A stretch of 64,000 bases of DNA from NCBI RefSeq assembly GCF_014898055.3, contig NW_023604861.1, positions 97,218,083 to 97,282,082 on the forward strand, written 5' to 3'. Below, in pieces: positions 13,763-28,700 of the stretch. The DNA comes from Talpa occidentalis. Lineage: Eukaryota; Chordata; Mammalia; Eulipotyphla; Talpidae. Within the stretch, counting starts at the first letter, position 1; the number at the start of each line of letters is the position of its first letter. A program made the translations under genes and the position numbers. The notes under the pieces are model-generated. The model worked only from the letters and a program-made list of their open reading frames with translations, did no database searches and was not told the origin of the DNA.

Positions 13763-16700
13763 GTGCTATTAGTCCTGAAAAACCTAGCCATTTATAAGGG
13801 AAGTAGAATATAGCCCTTAACTTATTTTCATTTTTAATTAGGCCATTTCAAGGTATATAAAAGGGTATGGGAAAATTTTATAAAGGTATTATTGATAATG
13901 GTAAGATTATTGAGCTTTAAATAATCTTAAAATGTAATATATAAAAATATTTAGTCTTAAAATGTCTTGTGTCTTATAAATAGATGATCATTGTACAAAA
14001 ACTAGAAATTGGCAACAAGGAAAATGATCAAATATAGCAAAAAGGACAACAGTGATTTTAAACAATTATGATTTTTCATTTTGTGTCAGTTTTGATTCAC
14101 ATGTGTAAAGTTTTATTCATAGTAATTAGTATTTTTTCAGGTATTATGGGGATAACTTTTGAATGTAGAAAGAATAATTTCTGTTCTCAAAGTATGAATT
14201 TGCAATTTTGGTTTTGTGAATTTTTATTCTCTCAATTTAAAATTTTGTTACATGAATAGGGCGGGCCCCTCCTCGGAACACAACAGTGGATCTTAATAGT
14301 GGAAACATCGATGTGCCTCCCAACATGACAAGCTGGGCCAGCTTTCATAATGGTGTGGCTGCGGGTCTGAAAATAGCCCCTGCCTCTCAGATAGACTCGG
14401 CTTGGATTGTTTACAATAAGCCCAAGCATGCTGAATTGGCCAATGAGTATGCTGGCTTTCTCATGGCCCTGGGTCTGAATGGCCACCTTACCAAACTGGC
14501 TACTCTTAATATCCATGACTACTTGACTAAGGTGAGCACTTATACTTCCTGCACTGCTAGTTTGTCTCACTGGGCTATTGTAGTAGCTTCTAATAGTTCT
14601 ATACACTCTTTTTTCATTCTAGTGCCTCTAAATTCAGTCTTTTCATAGCCGAAAGAATAATCTTCTTAAGTATAAGTTGGAATATATCACTTTTGTGGTC
14701 AAAACTATGTAATGATCTTCCATTACTCTTAATGAATGTTCTGGGAGCCTATGTATCCTACTCACCTCTTCAGCCTTACCTTATATCACTTTTTGCTTCC
14801 CACACTCCAACCATAGATACTGGGCATTTTAGCTCCAATTTACCAAAATTGAACTTCCACTTTAGAGTTTTGCATACCGGTCTCTTGGCATAAATGCTTC
14901 TAATTTTATACCATAAAAAAATCATTTATTTAAAGTACCCAAATCAGTGGGTTTTTTTTAAATTTTTTAAAAAAAGATTTATTTATTTATACAAGCAATG
15001 GGTACAGTCAGAAGTGCGGGAGGGTGAGAGAATTCACTAGAGCCAGAGCGGGCAGCAGAACAGGCAGACTGATGAAATAGTTTGGTGAGGGGAGCAGCTG
15101 GCATAGCAGCTGCTGAGGGGAGCACTGCTGAGGGGAGCAGCGGGCATAGCAGGAGAGGTCTGCGCGCCATGTGGGACCCTTGCAGGTGGCCGGGGATCGA
15201 ACCAGCGCTGCAGAGGCTGCTGGCAGCTTCGCAGCCCGGCACTCAACTGCTGCGCCAACGAGGAGGCCCAGTGGTTTTAGTATATCTAGAGTTGTGCATC
15301 CACTATCACTATTAATTTTGGAACACTTTTATCTCCCCATGGGAAAACTTCTCTCTCTTCCTTTCTCTCCTCCTCCCCACTCCAGCCCCTGGCAACCACT
15401 GATCTTTATGTATTTGCCTATTCTGAACCTTGCATATAAATGGAGTCATACAATATGTGGTAAAACTGGCTTTTTCAATTACCATGTTTTTAAGGTTCGT
15501 CTGTTTTGTGTATCAGCACTTTATTCCTGTTTGATGCTGGATATGCTGTTATATGAATGTACCATATTTTGTTTTCCATTTATCAGTTAACCAATATTTG
15601 GGTTATTTGTGGTTTTGGCTGTTATGAATAATGTTGCTGTAAATATTTATATTTTTTTATGTGGACACATACTTTCATTTCTTGCAGTATATTTTTAGGA
15701 GTAAATTTTTGGGGCCATTGGTAACTCTTTGTTTAAATTTTCAAGGAGCCACCAAACAATTTTACAGTGTAGCTGCCTAATTTTATTTCTTCCTTTCCAG
15801 TCTGGATACCTTTTATTTTTTATTTAGCCTAAATGCTTTGGGGAGGACTTCATTATTGTGTTAAATAAAAGTGGTGAGAGTCCTTATATGTGTAATATAG
15901 AGAAACCAAACTGAAGGTCAAGAAAATGTCAAAACTAGGAAGTAGGGAGAGTCAGGGAGGACAAAACATAGGAGGGATGAACACAAGGGAATATGGTGAT
16001 GGTTCATAGGTGATATGGTGGCAGAAGAACTTTGGAGACTATAATGATGTAAGAAAAAAAATTTAATTAAAAAAAATAGTGGTAAAAGTCATTGTCCCTG
16101 CCTTGTTTTTCTGTTCTTAGAGAAAAATCCTTCAGTTTTCCCTTATTGAGTATGATACTGGCTATGGGTTTGTCATATATGTCCTTTATTATTTTTAGAT
16201 ATGTTCTATACCCAGTTTGTTGGGAGTTTTTATCATAAGTAAATGCTGAAGCTTATCAAATGCCCTTTCTACATCTATTGAGATGATTGTATGCTTTTTA
16301 TCTTTCATTTTATTGAGTTGATAAATCATAATGGTGGATTTGTATATATTGAACCACTTGGTCGTGGTGTGTAATCTTTTTAATATATCATTGAATTTGG
16401 TTTGTTGAGAGTTTTTATATCTAAAAGACTGTATATTTGGTAGTGACTTAAGTTTCATTCTATTTTCTATCTTAGGGTCATGAAATGACAAGCATTGGAC
16501 TACTCCTTGGTGTTTCTGCTGCCAAACTAGGCACCATGGATATGTCAATTACTCGGCTTCTTAGCATTCACATTCCTGCTCTCTTACCCCCAACATCTAC
16601 TGAGCTTGATGTTCCTCACAATGTCCAAGTGGCTGCAGTGGTTGGCATTGGCCTCGTATATCAAGGGACAGCTCACAGGCATACTGCAGAGGTTCTGTTG

Positions 16701-19700
16701 GCTGAAATAGGTATGGCATTAATAGTGCTGTGTCTTCATAAACATCTGTTTCCCAATCTACAGGAACCAAAGTAAAAATGATAGTTAAATTCTGAAAATT
16801 AAGGATAAACCATAGAATGACCTGACACTAATAAAATAAAGTAAGTAAAATTTTCCAAGGCTGATATGAGCATGCTCTTTATCTTGATTTTTAAAATTTA
16901 TTCATCTACACGGTAATTTAACATTTCTTTTATCTTTCTGAGTGGGATTCTATTGAATCCATTGTTCCTGTACAACTTACTAGAAAGTTAACTTTAAAAC
17001 TTCTGTGTGTTGGGATTTTAAGAGACTTTGCTTAACTGTGTTGTTTTCTATATTACAGGACGGCCCCCTGGTCCTGAAATGGAATACTGCACTGACAGAG
17101 AGTCCTACTCTCTAGCTGCTGGCTTGGCTCTGGGCATGGTTTGCTTGGGGGTAAGCACAGACTTTACATATTTTATGAAATGAAAGTATTAACATAATTT
17201 TTCATGAGAATTATTAATAGTTTGAGTATTAACTCATGGGTAATAGTTATTTTATTGGGGGAAAAAACCCAAAATACCTTGCTTTGAAGTTAGTTGATTG
17301 TTTTATTTGTCATGGGTATGTGTTATGGGTTTTATTCTTTGATATTTCCTTTCACATGTCTGTTTTTTCGTTTTCAGCATGGCAGTAATTTGATAGGTAT
17401 GTCTGATCTCAATGTGCCTGAGCAGCTTTATCAGTACATGGTTGGAGGTCATCGGCGCTTTCAAGCAGGAATGCACAGGGAGAAACATAAATCTCCAAGT
17501 TATCAAATCAAAGTAAGTTGAAATCAAATCAACAGATCAAAATTCTGGAAATTAGAAAGTTTTTTTTTTATGTTAACATTTGTAAATATGTTAACTTTAA
17601 GCCTTGACTAGTATTCAGAAGAATTTTATAATAGTTTAAAACCTTTTATATGAATAAACTTTTTTTTGATAGGAAGGAGACACCATAAATGTGGATGTAA
17701 CTTGTCCAGGTGCCACACTAGCTTTGGCTATGATCTACTTAAAAACCAATAACAGGTATTGTGCACATCCCCCCACCTTGCCATCCATGACAGTGAGACT
17801 TCCTTTCTGACCTCAGTAGTAAAACGAAATTATTTTGATGTATTTATTTCTCCTGTTCTAGAGCAACCTGATTTCAATTCTTTCAAATACTATATTATAT
17901 GGATTTTATCTGGAAATGATATATTTGCTATTTTAATGATATTTGACAATACAGTTGTCGATTTCTATCATTTCTGTTTTATAGTTAATGTAATTGACAA
18001 ATAATGCCCAGATTTCTTTTCATTAATTTTCCCTGATGTAAGAGGACTGTTAAGCCAGAAACACTTAACATTATTCTGTTCTTTGTTAACCGTTTATAAA
18101 ATGGTTTTGGCTTAGTTCAAAAGCTTTCCTAATGACTATACCTTCTACCTTCCAGATCCCCAATGAGTGCTGAGGCTAGAAAGTAGACCTTTGGGATTTG
18201 ATCTTTTACATTTTGCATAAAAACAAGTGTTTAAGTCTTTTCACTTAAAAAATTCAACATTCAAAAATTCAGGATTCAAGGAATTTTTCAATGTTGCTAT
18301 GGGCTCAGTTTTTTGCCCATAGAAAAATTGAATTATGCAAAATCAAAGTGGTTAAAAATATATTTATTCATATATTATTTTGAATGAATGTCAGTGCTTT
18401 GTGCATGTCAGTACTTTCTTGGCACTGGAGAAATTTCAGTGAACTAAACAAAACAAGTATTTACCTTCATGAAACATGTCATAGTAAGACTTTCATATAT
18501 ACCTAAGAAATATATCAGAAGATGTAAAGTACTAAAAAAAAAAAAAAAATAGGGCAGTGAGTGAAGTGGGGAAACATATTTTGAAATCTATTTTGAGATT
18601 CTTGATAATCTTACTTTCTACATAAGCAATGATGCTTACTGACATTCTTCCACCAACAGATCCATTGCAGATTGGCTCCGAGCTCCTGATACCATGTATT
18701 TGCTGGACTTTGTGAAACCAGAATTTCTCTTGCTTAGGGTATGACTCTTTGCAATTTTTCATTTCTGTTAACATGATGAATCGATTGATGGTTCTCAAAT
18801 TTGCAATATCAATGTCTCTATTTTTACTGTTAATCAATCCATTGTGTATATAAATTTTTTTTTTTGAAATTTACAAGTAAACTGTAGAAATCCCAGGAAA
18901 GGCAAGTTACTGGGCCTTCATTTTTTGTTCTTTTATTCTGCTTGATTTTTTGTTCTTTTATTATTTTTAAGGATGCCCTAATATCTTTAAGTGTATAATT
19001 AATGACAGTGAATTTTGACATAATTATCTTAAATTTTCTCTTCTTTAGTGTTTAATTTGTATGTTTTTACCATGGGAATCTTTTAAATTATATAGACAAA
19101 TAAATGACTTATCACATTGTGATTTCCTTTTATGGAGCAAGTTTAAAAAGTCCAACTCCTCCAAACTTTGATGATGATCAACTCAATTTTAGATTTTTTT
19201 TTGTGCCTTAAAATCTAAATATTTCAATAGGTCGCTTAGGTTAATACAATATAGTTCACTTTATTTTTCAAAATTTCCATCCACTGGGAATTGATTCTTA
19301 AATTGTTCTATTTTATATTACCGTTACACAGAACCTGTGAACTGTGCTTGCTCTCATTTTATCTGTATTGCCTTTTTAAGACTCTTGCTCGATGCCTGAT
19401 TCTGTGGGATGATATTTTACCAAATTCCAAGTGGGTTGATAGCAATGTTCCTCAGGTAAGTACATATAATAAATATTTCTATATCTATAAAATTATGACT
19501 TCTTGGAGCATTTTTCCAAAATTATTATTATTTTTTTAAAAGATTTCTTTATTTTTATACAAGAACTGGGGTACAGGCCAGAGGCACAGGAGGGTGAGAG
19601 GATTCACCAGAGACAGAGTGGGGAGCAGAACAGGCAGACGGACTGAAATACAGTGCTGAGGGGAGCAGTGAGCCCAACCAGAGAGGTCTGCCGCACCATG

Positions 19701-22700
19701 TGGGTTTCTCCCTGGCAGGCTGGGAATTGAACCCGTGCTGCAGAGGCTGCACTGAACCCGCTCAACCTGCTGCGCCACTGGGGAGGCCCTTTTCCAAAAT
19801 TCTATAAAATACTTTTTCTTTCAAATGGAAAATTGATGATTGTGGTATCTCTTAAAAACGTAGAAACTTTTGTTTTAAAATTGTGTGCTGACCAATAAAC
19901 CATCACCTTTCCTTTCAGCCCCAGACCCCTAGAAATTTAAGTTTTTAAATATTAAATATCCAAAAGTACCCCTAAAAGATGTCTTTGACATTTTTGTTTC
20001 AATTATCCATATAGCTAAGATGCTGTTTAACTTTGTGACAATTTCCATTCTACTATATTTTAAGTTACCATAATTACTTTATAGGATATTTACCCAATAA
20101 ACCCAATAGTAAAAAATGAGTAGACTTTCATAAAAATACCAAATCAATTATTGTAATTAAATATGGGCCTTTAATTAATTGTACATGTCTAATAGTGGTC
20201 TCAGTTCCTTTTTATTTGGAAAATAAATCTATTTTTCCTGGAGAGTGCTAGAATGCTTCCCCTGATATTTTAATAAGAGAAAGTTTAAAAATGGTTGACA
20301 GAATTTTATACAAACAACTATATCATCAATTCTACATTTAATATTTTACATTTCTAAATGCATTTCTAAATAAATTCTACATTTAATATTTTACTATATA
20401 AACTTACATATATAGCCATATGTCTATTCCTCTATCTAATGTAACATTTTTTGATAAATTTCAAAGTTAGTTGTAGAGAGTAGTACAGTTTTCTCTAAAT
20501 TTTTCAGTGTGTTATTAACTGAATTCATTATTTGTATTTTTTTCATTTTAAGGTAAAAATTACATTTAACAAAATGCACAGATCTTTAGTATTCCATACA
20601 ATTTGAACAATGCATATCTTTGTGAAAACAAACTTCTATCAAAATGTTCAGAAGTTCCCTCATACCCTTTACTATTCTGTGCATTCACTTCCCATTTTCT
20701 TTTGCATATAATTTTTGCATCTAAGAACTGGGGTGTATGCCACAGGAGTGGATTCACCAGAGACAGAGTGGGGAGCCGAACAGGTGGATTTACTGAAATA
20801 CACTACTGAGGGTTGCTGTGGGACAGACAGGAGAGGTTTACTGAGCTGTATGTGGGTTAGCTTTCTGGCTGGGGATAGAACTCAGGCTACTGAGGTGATA
20901 GCACTGAGACTTAACCCCTAGGCCACCAGGGAGGACCTTACTTCCCATTTTCAAGGCAACCAATTACCTGATTTTCTTTTCCCCGAAATATGTTAGCCTG
21001 ATGTAGGACTTTATATCAGTGCAATCACATATAGTATAAACTTTTTTGTATAAGACTTCTTCCACTCACATGATTTTGAGATACTGTTGAGCTTATTAGT
21101 AGTTCATCTTTTTTATTGTTAAGTACTATATCATTGGTTTGTGATTGTTATTTTACCTGTAGTAATGTGTCATTTAGTTCTTTAATTTAAAAATTTTCTT
21201 TATATATATATATTTTTTTCAGTAGTTAATCAGTATGTCGTGGTTTTCTTTCTATAAATTCTAATGAAGATTTTTGAATCTAAATTTATGTCTCATTAAA
21301 TGTAGGGGAATTTAAGCTATTCTATCTTTAATCATTTTTCAGCCCCATTCTTTATATTCTCATTCATGGAATTTAATTATCTGTATGTGAAACCTTTATA
21401 AATCATGCCAGTGATCTCTGTAACAACTGTAAGGAAAAGGATGTATTTCTAAACAACATACATGTGAACATATTGACAGTTTAGTTAGCTTGGTAATTAA
21501 TTTAGTGATTAACCTCACCTCTGGTAGGTAGGAAGGTGAAAGGAAAGGTGAAAGTTTCTCATCTCTGGTAGGTAGGTAGGTTAATACTACAAACATCTGT
21601 GAATAAGAAGTGTGTGTCTCTGATTAGAGTTCTCTCCAGTTGTTTTTTTTCTTTCCCCACTGCTTCTCCACACCCCTGCATCAGCTCTACTCTACAGCTA
21701 TCTTCTTTGTATTTCAACTTAATGGTGTGAAATGTTAGTACTCTATTGTTGAACCAGAATACACCCAAATCCTCCAGTGTATATTCATTCAGTACTGTTC
21801 AGTTATTCATATTTAGCCCATCTTAGGTTTGTAACTAAATCAAATTCAATATGATTAAACTGTAGGCCTTTGAGTGAAATGGTTTGGTAAAATTTATTTT
21901 CTATAGATATGGCCATTATAAGCAGTATGTTAGCCTTCAAATTACTACATATTTGTAATGTTAGAGTTAATGACCAAGTGTTCCTGCTTTGTATCTTGAC
22001 AGATTATAAGAGAAAATAGTATCTCTCTCAGTGAAATTGAATTGCCTTGCTCAGAGGATTTGAATTTGGAAACTTTGTCGTAAGTCATGAAATGTGTAAT
22101 GCAAATGAGTTATCCTAGCATCTGTCTGATAAATCACAATATACTATATAAGAAGTAATACTGTCCTTGATTTGAATAATTCTGAATCCCCCATGTCTCT
22201 AATCTTTGTTTATCAGATGCTCACAAGTTTGCCTCTTGTTCAGTGCCTATGCTTTTAAACAATATTGAAGATTTTACATATTTCTTTTTGTCCTTTCCAT
22301 TAAAATAAATTGTCAATTATAAAACTTTCTTTTGCTGTATATGGTACAGTGCAGGTACACCTTATTGGTAGGGCTGCTTCATGCTACTGAGGCATAATTG
22401 AACATTCCCAAAAGAATATAAACTAGTTTAGAGAGTACGAATATTTGTATTTTTACCCCAAGATAATAGTAGCAATGAATTTAAAAGCAAAATAATGACA
22501 ATACTAATTTCTGTAATCCATTTTCAGACAAGCACATGTCTACATAATTGCAGGAGCATGTTTGTCTCTGGGTTTTCGGTTTGCTGGTTCAGAGAATTTA
22601 TCAGCATTTAACTGTTTGGTAAGAAGTATTTCAATTTACTGTGTTGTGTTTTCTTTTTAAACAAAACCTTGATATGTTTCTTCTAACTTTGAATTTTTTT

Positions 22701-25700
22701 TTTTTCAGCATAAATTTGCAAAAGACTTTATGACTTATTTGTCTGCACCCAATGCTTCTGTAGTAAGTCTTTAGATTTTCCTTGGGAATAAAATTAAACC
22801 TGAAGAAAATTGACTGATAAATCAGTTACTTATGCATTGTAAAATATTTCTGCTGTTTGATTTTAGAATGGGAGATTTCAAGCTTTAGCTCATCTTTACA
22901 TTTTTGTTCTGGGATATTAATTGAAAGAGAATGTGATTGCTCTTGAAGGATGCACAGAAACCTAATTCTTGTGACAGGAGAATAGATAACGATTATAGCC
23001 TTCATGCAGTGCCATACCTTGTGCAGTTCTCTCTCAGTACTAAATACCAGTAATAGACTTTTAAAAAAAATTGATATTTAGTAAAGTGCAATTGTTTTTG
23101 ATGCATTTTTGTCTTGATGAGGGAAAGACTGCAAGATTTTGTTTCCTGTTTTAAAAAAAAATAACATAGTCTTATGCAACATAATAAAAGAAAGTTGAGA
23201 ACATCAAAAAGTCTATTATTAGCTGTTGTCAATTGCTACTGCTATGATTGTTAATTATTATGGCATATCCATTATTGCTATATTGTGGAACTATCACAAT
23301 CATGTTCCACAGGACTTTTTAATGAGTGAGGGATGGCTTGTAATAGATTAAATTCTGTATATAATAGTATCTGTTTTATTTGAGAAAAAAAAACATAGAT
23401 ACAGGAAAAGATTCAGAGAAAAAGAAAGCCAAAATGTTAGTAGTAGTTCTCTTTGGGTGGTAGTCTTCCAAGTGATTATTTCCTTTATGATACTTTATTT
23501 TCCGCATTGAACTTACATTTCATAATTAAGAAAAATGCTTATTTTTACAGATTTTTTTAAAGTTGCAGGTATTCATAGTCTTCTAATGATGACCAGTTTA
23601 GTTTTGATAATAAAGAACTGCAACACAGCAGTTGTGGCATAACATCTTTTTGTATTTCCAGACAGGTCCTTACAACCTTGAGACCTGCCTAAGTGTGGTG
23701 CTGCTTTCACTTGCGATGGTGATGGCTGGTTCGGGGAACCTAAAGGTTCTGCAACTTTGCCGCTTTTTGCATATGAAAACAGGTGGTGAAATGAACTATG
23801 GCTTCCACTTGGCCCACCACATGGCCCTAGGACTTCTGTTTTTGGGAGGAGGAAGGTAAGTATTTTTTTATAAGTATTTTTTTCTTAATGAAATGATTTC
23901 ATGAGCAAGATCTAATAGTGTGACTTATTTTTATTTTGGAGATGATGTAATATAGGGTCATCCACTACACTCTTTTAAAAAGGGCTTTTTTATTGTTTTG
24001 TTTTGTTTTTAAGATTTATTTATTTATACAAGAACCAGGGTACAAGCCAGATGTGCGGGAGGGTGAGAGGATTCACCAGAGATAGAGTGGGCAACAGAAC
24101 AGGCAGACAGACCGAAATACACTGCTGAGGGGAGCAGCGGGCGAGGCAGGAGAGGTCTGCCGCGCCATGTGGGTTGCTGCATGACTGGTGCAGACAGCTT
24201 CACAGAGCTGCAGACGGTTGAGCCACCAGGGAGGCCCAGTTCTTTATAGTTTCAAAGATCCAATTATGCCCTGCTCAGTAGAGTTACCTTCCTGTCTGAA
24301 TTTCTCAGAAGAATCTGTACTTAGTATTTGGGTGCATCACCTCGTATTCCCCTCTGTTTATGATTTTACCCTTCTACTAAACTGCTTTCTCAAAAAGGTC
24401 ATGAACAATATCAGTAACCAAGTCCTATGAGATTTTCTTAGTTTTAACTTTTTTGGTCCTTTTTTAGCATCCATCATTCTTAACCACCTTATCCATTCAT
24501 AAGAATTCTCTTACTTCCAATGATTTGTATTGAATGAAAAAATACACAGAGACGTGTACAAATCATAGCATAGCTCATTGAACTATTATAATATGATAAT
24601 CTCTTTGGCACCATACTGATCAAAATATAACTCAGGACACCCATCTCTACCCCTGTAATGCCCCTCCCAATCACTGTTACCTCACCTCTACCCAAAGGTA
24701 ATCCCTATTATGTCTTCTGCCTGTTTGTGAAATTTAAATGGAATCATATACTGTGTATCTTTTGTACTTTATTTATTTTGGTCAATGTTGTGTTTGTGAG
24801 ATTTATCCACACTGTATATAACTTTTTCACTCTCATTTGTATTTAAAAATACTTGGCACTGATTTTTCTGTATTTTTTCCTACCTGTTGATTCCTATTTA
24901 TTACTTGAAAGTATATCCTTTCTCTACTGCTTTCTCAAACATGTCCATATAAATGTGTTTATTTTAGGGGTATTATTTTTTCTATACTTTGTCAGTACAA
25001 TGTTGTCTAAGTTATTGTTTTATAGTAAGCCTTGATACTCAGTTGAGTAAAATCCTCCTGGGTTTTCTTCTAAGAAGTACATTTTTCTGTTCTTGGTTCT
25101 TTGCATTTTCATCTAAATATTGGAATTTTTCATTTTCACACTAAATAACCTGATTAAATATTAATTGGAATTGATTTGATTCTGTACATCAGTTTGGGTT
25201 GGGGATTGAAATCTGTCACAATATTGAGTCTTCCATTTAGTGGCTATGGTAAATCCCTTCATATATTTAGCTCTAATGTATATGCCCTGGGCCAACTAAT
25301 ACAGTTTCTAGACGTCATGGAACCTTATTTTCTTCTCTTCTTTAGGACTGTACTAAACATTGGGACTCAAATTTCCAAAAGTGCAAAGAGTAAAGATTAT
25401 CAGAAACCTTTGAATTTCCTTTAACAAAGGAAATTAAAGAATTGTTCTTTTCTTTAATTTTTAAAAATTAAGAATGGCTTAAACTTATTACTATGAAAAT
25501 TATTTTATCCTATGATTGTTGAAAATTTATTTTTCTTTCAAAATAAACACCTACATTTATTTTATTCTTATATTCAATTCCATCTTTCATTGTTCTGTAC
25601 TTTGTGACCCCCACTCGCTCTTTTCTTATACCGAGTAGATTTTTTAATCTGTGCTATTGCTATTGATTTGGTCTTCAAGGTTATGTGTACTTTGTGACAA

Positions 25701-28700
25701 TATTTAAACTTAGTACAGCCAAACCATTATTTTATTTTATTTTTTTTTTTTTAAACTTTTTTTTTTTTTTTTTATAGAGGCATTTTTATTTATTTATTTA
25801 TTTGTTTGTTTGTTTGTTTTTGTTTATACATGCACTGGGTACAGTCAGAGAGCGGGAGGGTGAGAGAATTCACCAGAGCCAGAGCGGGGAGCAGAGCAGG
25901 CAGAAGGACCGAAGTACACTGCTAAGGGGAGCAGCGGGCGGCAGGAGAGGTCAACGCGCCATGTGGGACCCTCCTCCGGTGGCCGGGGAGCAGCCGGGGA
26001 TCGAACCGGCGCCGCAGAAGCCGCAGGCAGCTTCACAACCCAGAGCTCAACCGCTGCGCCACTGGGGAGGCCCCAAACCATTATTTTAATTTCAAATTTT
26101 CTAACATTAATATCTAATAATCATCTCTGAATTTGGGTTTAATCAAAATAGCAAAGAGAAAAATCACTTATTCTGTGCCCATCCCAAAAAAGATGTATTT
26201 TCTTACTTAACGTTTGAAACCTCATTTTCCTAATTCATTAAATACGTGTGTTTGATAGATGTTAAATTCTTACTTGGTACTCTTTAAAAAGACAGGGGAA
26301 GTGGGGAATATGTGTATGTGTACAATAAAATGTATAAGTATATTGAATAGCTATGAAACCTTCATAGTAAGGATGCACATATATTTATAAAGGCGTTTTA
26401 CCATTATGCGTTGCCACAAACTCCAATTTCCTGACTCTCAAAAATACTTTGAGAATTTGTGCACAATGTGACTAATCACGTCTGTCCTTCCTGCTTCGTC
26501 TTGCAGGTACTCTTTAAGCACATCAAATTCTTCCATTGCTGCCCTCCTCTGTGCCTTTTACCCACACTTCCCAGCTCACAGTACTGACAACCGGTGAGTA
26601 GTGATTCTGTCCTCAGTGTCATCTTTGTGAAGTTCTTGAAGGAGATAATTAGGCTCCAGGGAATAATTTCCAAATTAGCTTTATTCTGTTGAACTTAATT
26701 ATCTTCCTACTTAAATCTTTTTAAAAGTTTTTCTTACAGAGTATTAGACCAAGGCCTCCCCTGGTGGTGCAGCGGTTGAGCGCTGGGCTGCGAGGCTGCC
26801 TGCAGCCTCTGTAGCACCGGTTCGTTCCCCTGCTACTGGTGAGGGTCCCACAAAAAAAAAAAAAAAAAAAAGTATTAGACCAAAAGAGGGCATTGGACAT
26901 ATGATGACTGACATATGATGACTTCCATTGTGCTCCAACTGATAGAACTGCTGTAAACCCAGAAGTAAGCCAAACAAGGATATCATTAGGGAAAAATTCA
27001 TCAATCTAAGGAGTAGTAGCCAAGAGAAGGTGAAGATGATATGGATTGTAAAATGTCAAAACTATTTATGTGTGTTTAAATTCTAAAGTGTAAATTTTAA
27101 AGTTTTAAAAAATTGCTTGAAAACTCAGAACTCACAAAGAAATATATTGTCACAATATTGCCCATTAATTGTTGCTATACTGTGTGTGTGTGTTTGCATT
27201 GGTGTACCACATTTATATGTGGAAGAACTTTGCTGTCCAAGGGAACTGACATTCTTTCCCTGCACCCCCAACCCTTAAGTAAAAAAAAGAAAGAACTAGA
27301 AGTAAATGTCTTAGAAGGTGAAAAGATGCCTGTGTTAAACAGACAGAGGTATTTGAGAACTAATTTTATAAATGATCAATTTGTTAGTAAGTATTTTCAT
27401 GTTTACATAAATTTTTACTTCCCTGCAAAACCTCTTAACTGAAAATTCAAAAAATTCTTAGGTGGGGGATCACATATCTATAATTTTTTAGAGAATTTCT
27501 CTGTTACTTTTAATTGAATCTCATCGTCTCCCTTTAGGAATGCTATCCTTGGAAGATTTTATTCTAGTTTCTGTCTTGGTTTATCTTTTAGGCAACGGCA
27601 GATTGGAGAACTTAGGCTGTTGTCACCTCTTCTGTCATGCTGTTCATTATCTCCTCTCTGTTATTCCTGTACACAGGTATCATCTCCAGGCTCTCCGGCA
27701 CCTGTATGTGCTAGCTGCAGAACCAAGACTTCTAGTGCCTGTGGATGTGGATACAAACACTCCCTGCTATGCACTCTTAGAAGTTACCTATAAGGTACCT
27801 CTCCCCCATCTTTAATTTGCATTTTATTACCACTCATCTATCTTTGCAGGTCAAAATATTTTTAAAGTCTCGTCCTTTTAAAGATGACAGGAGTGAGTTC
27901 AACTTATAGAAATTGAAGCTTCCAAAATTTTTTGTTCATCCTGTCAGGCCATTGATAGTGTATGGGGGTAATGTTTTGAAGATCATCTGTAGCTATTTGT
28001 CCTTAGAACTTGTAGTTTGAAAATGTCTCTGTTTACTTGACTGACACTGGTGTTCTAAAAAACAAGTTGGAGTAGAACTATTTTTAGATTTGTTAGCAGA
28101 GTGCTTTAAAGCCCAAGGTCATGTATTTGATGAAAGATCTTTGATTTAGATGCACAGATTACAAGTCATGTATCTTTCCTTCATTCAGAAAATTATCAAG
28201 TACCTTCTATGTATCAAAGACTCTGGGGGACAGAAATGTAATGACATTGTAATATTCTTGAAGGATTTCTATCTCTTGGGAAGCCAGGCGTGGATGCAAT
28301 TAGAATAGAGTGTGGTAATTGGAGATATGTGTGGAATGCAGGGGAAGCAGAGGAGAAGGGCTCTTATCAGCACTTCTGTGGTTTGGAGAGGCTGACAAGG
28401 AAGGACACAGTGTTGGGTTTAAGCTTTGCCAGCTGAGTGAGCCAGGTGTTCTGCAGAGGAGGTAATAGGTTGAAAGCCCAGAGACCTCAGAAGTGTACAT
28501 CTTCAGGGCCTCCCCGGTGGCGCAGCGGTTGAGCGCTGGGTTGCGAAGCTGCCTGCGGCCTCTGCGGCGCCGGTTCGATCCCCGGCTGCTCCCCGGCCAC
28601 TGGAGGAGGGTCCCACATGGCGCGCAGACCTCTCCTGCCGCCCGCTGCTCCCCTCAGCAGTGTACTTCGGTCCTTCTGCCTGTTCTGCTCCCCGCTCTGG

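Noticed and set aside
20700..20939. Possible tRNA genes at SINE heads (A- and B-box motifs here and elsewhere)
   Set aside because: The boxes belong to the SINE promoter. The sequences do not fold as complete tRNAs with an anticodon arm and acceptor pairing.
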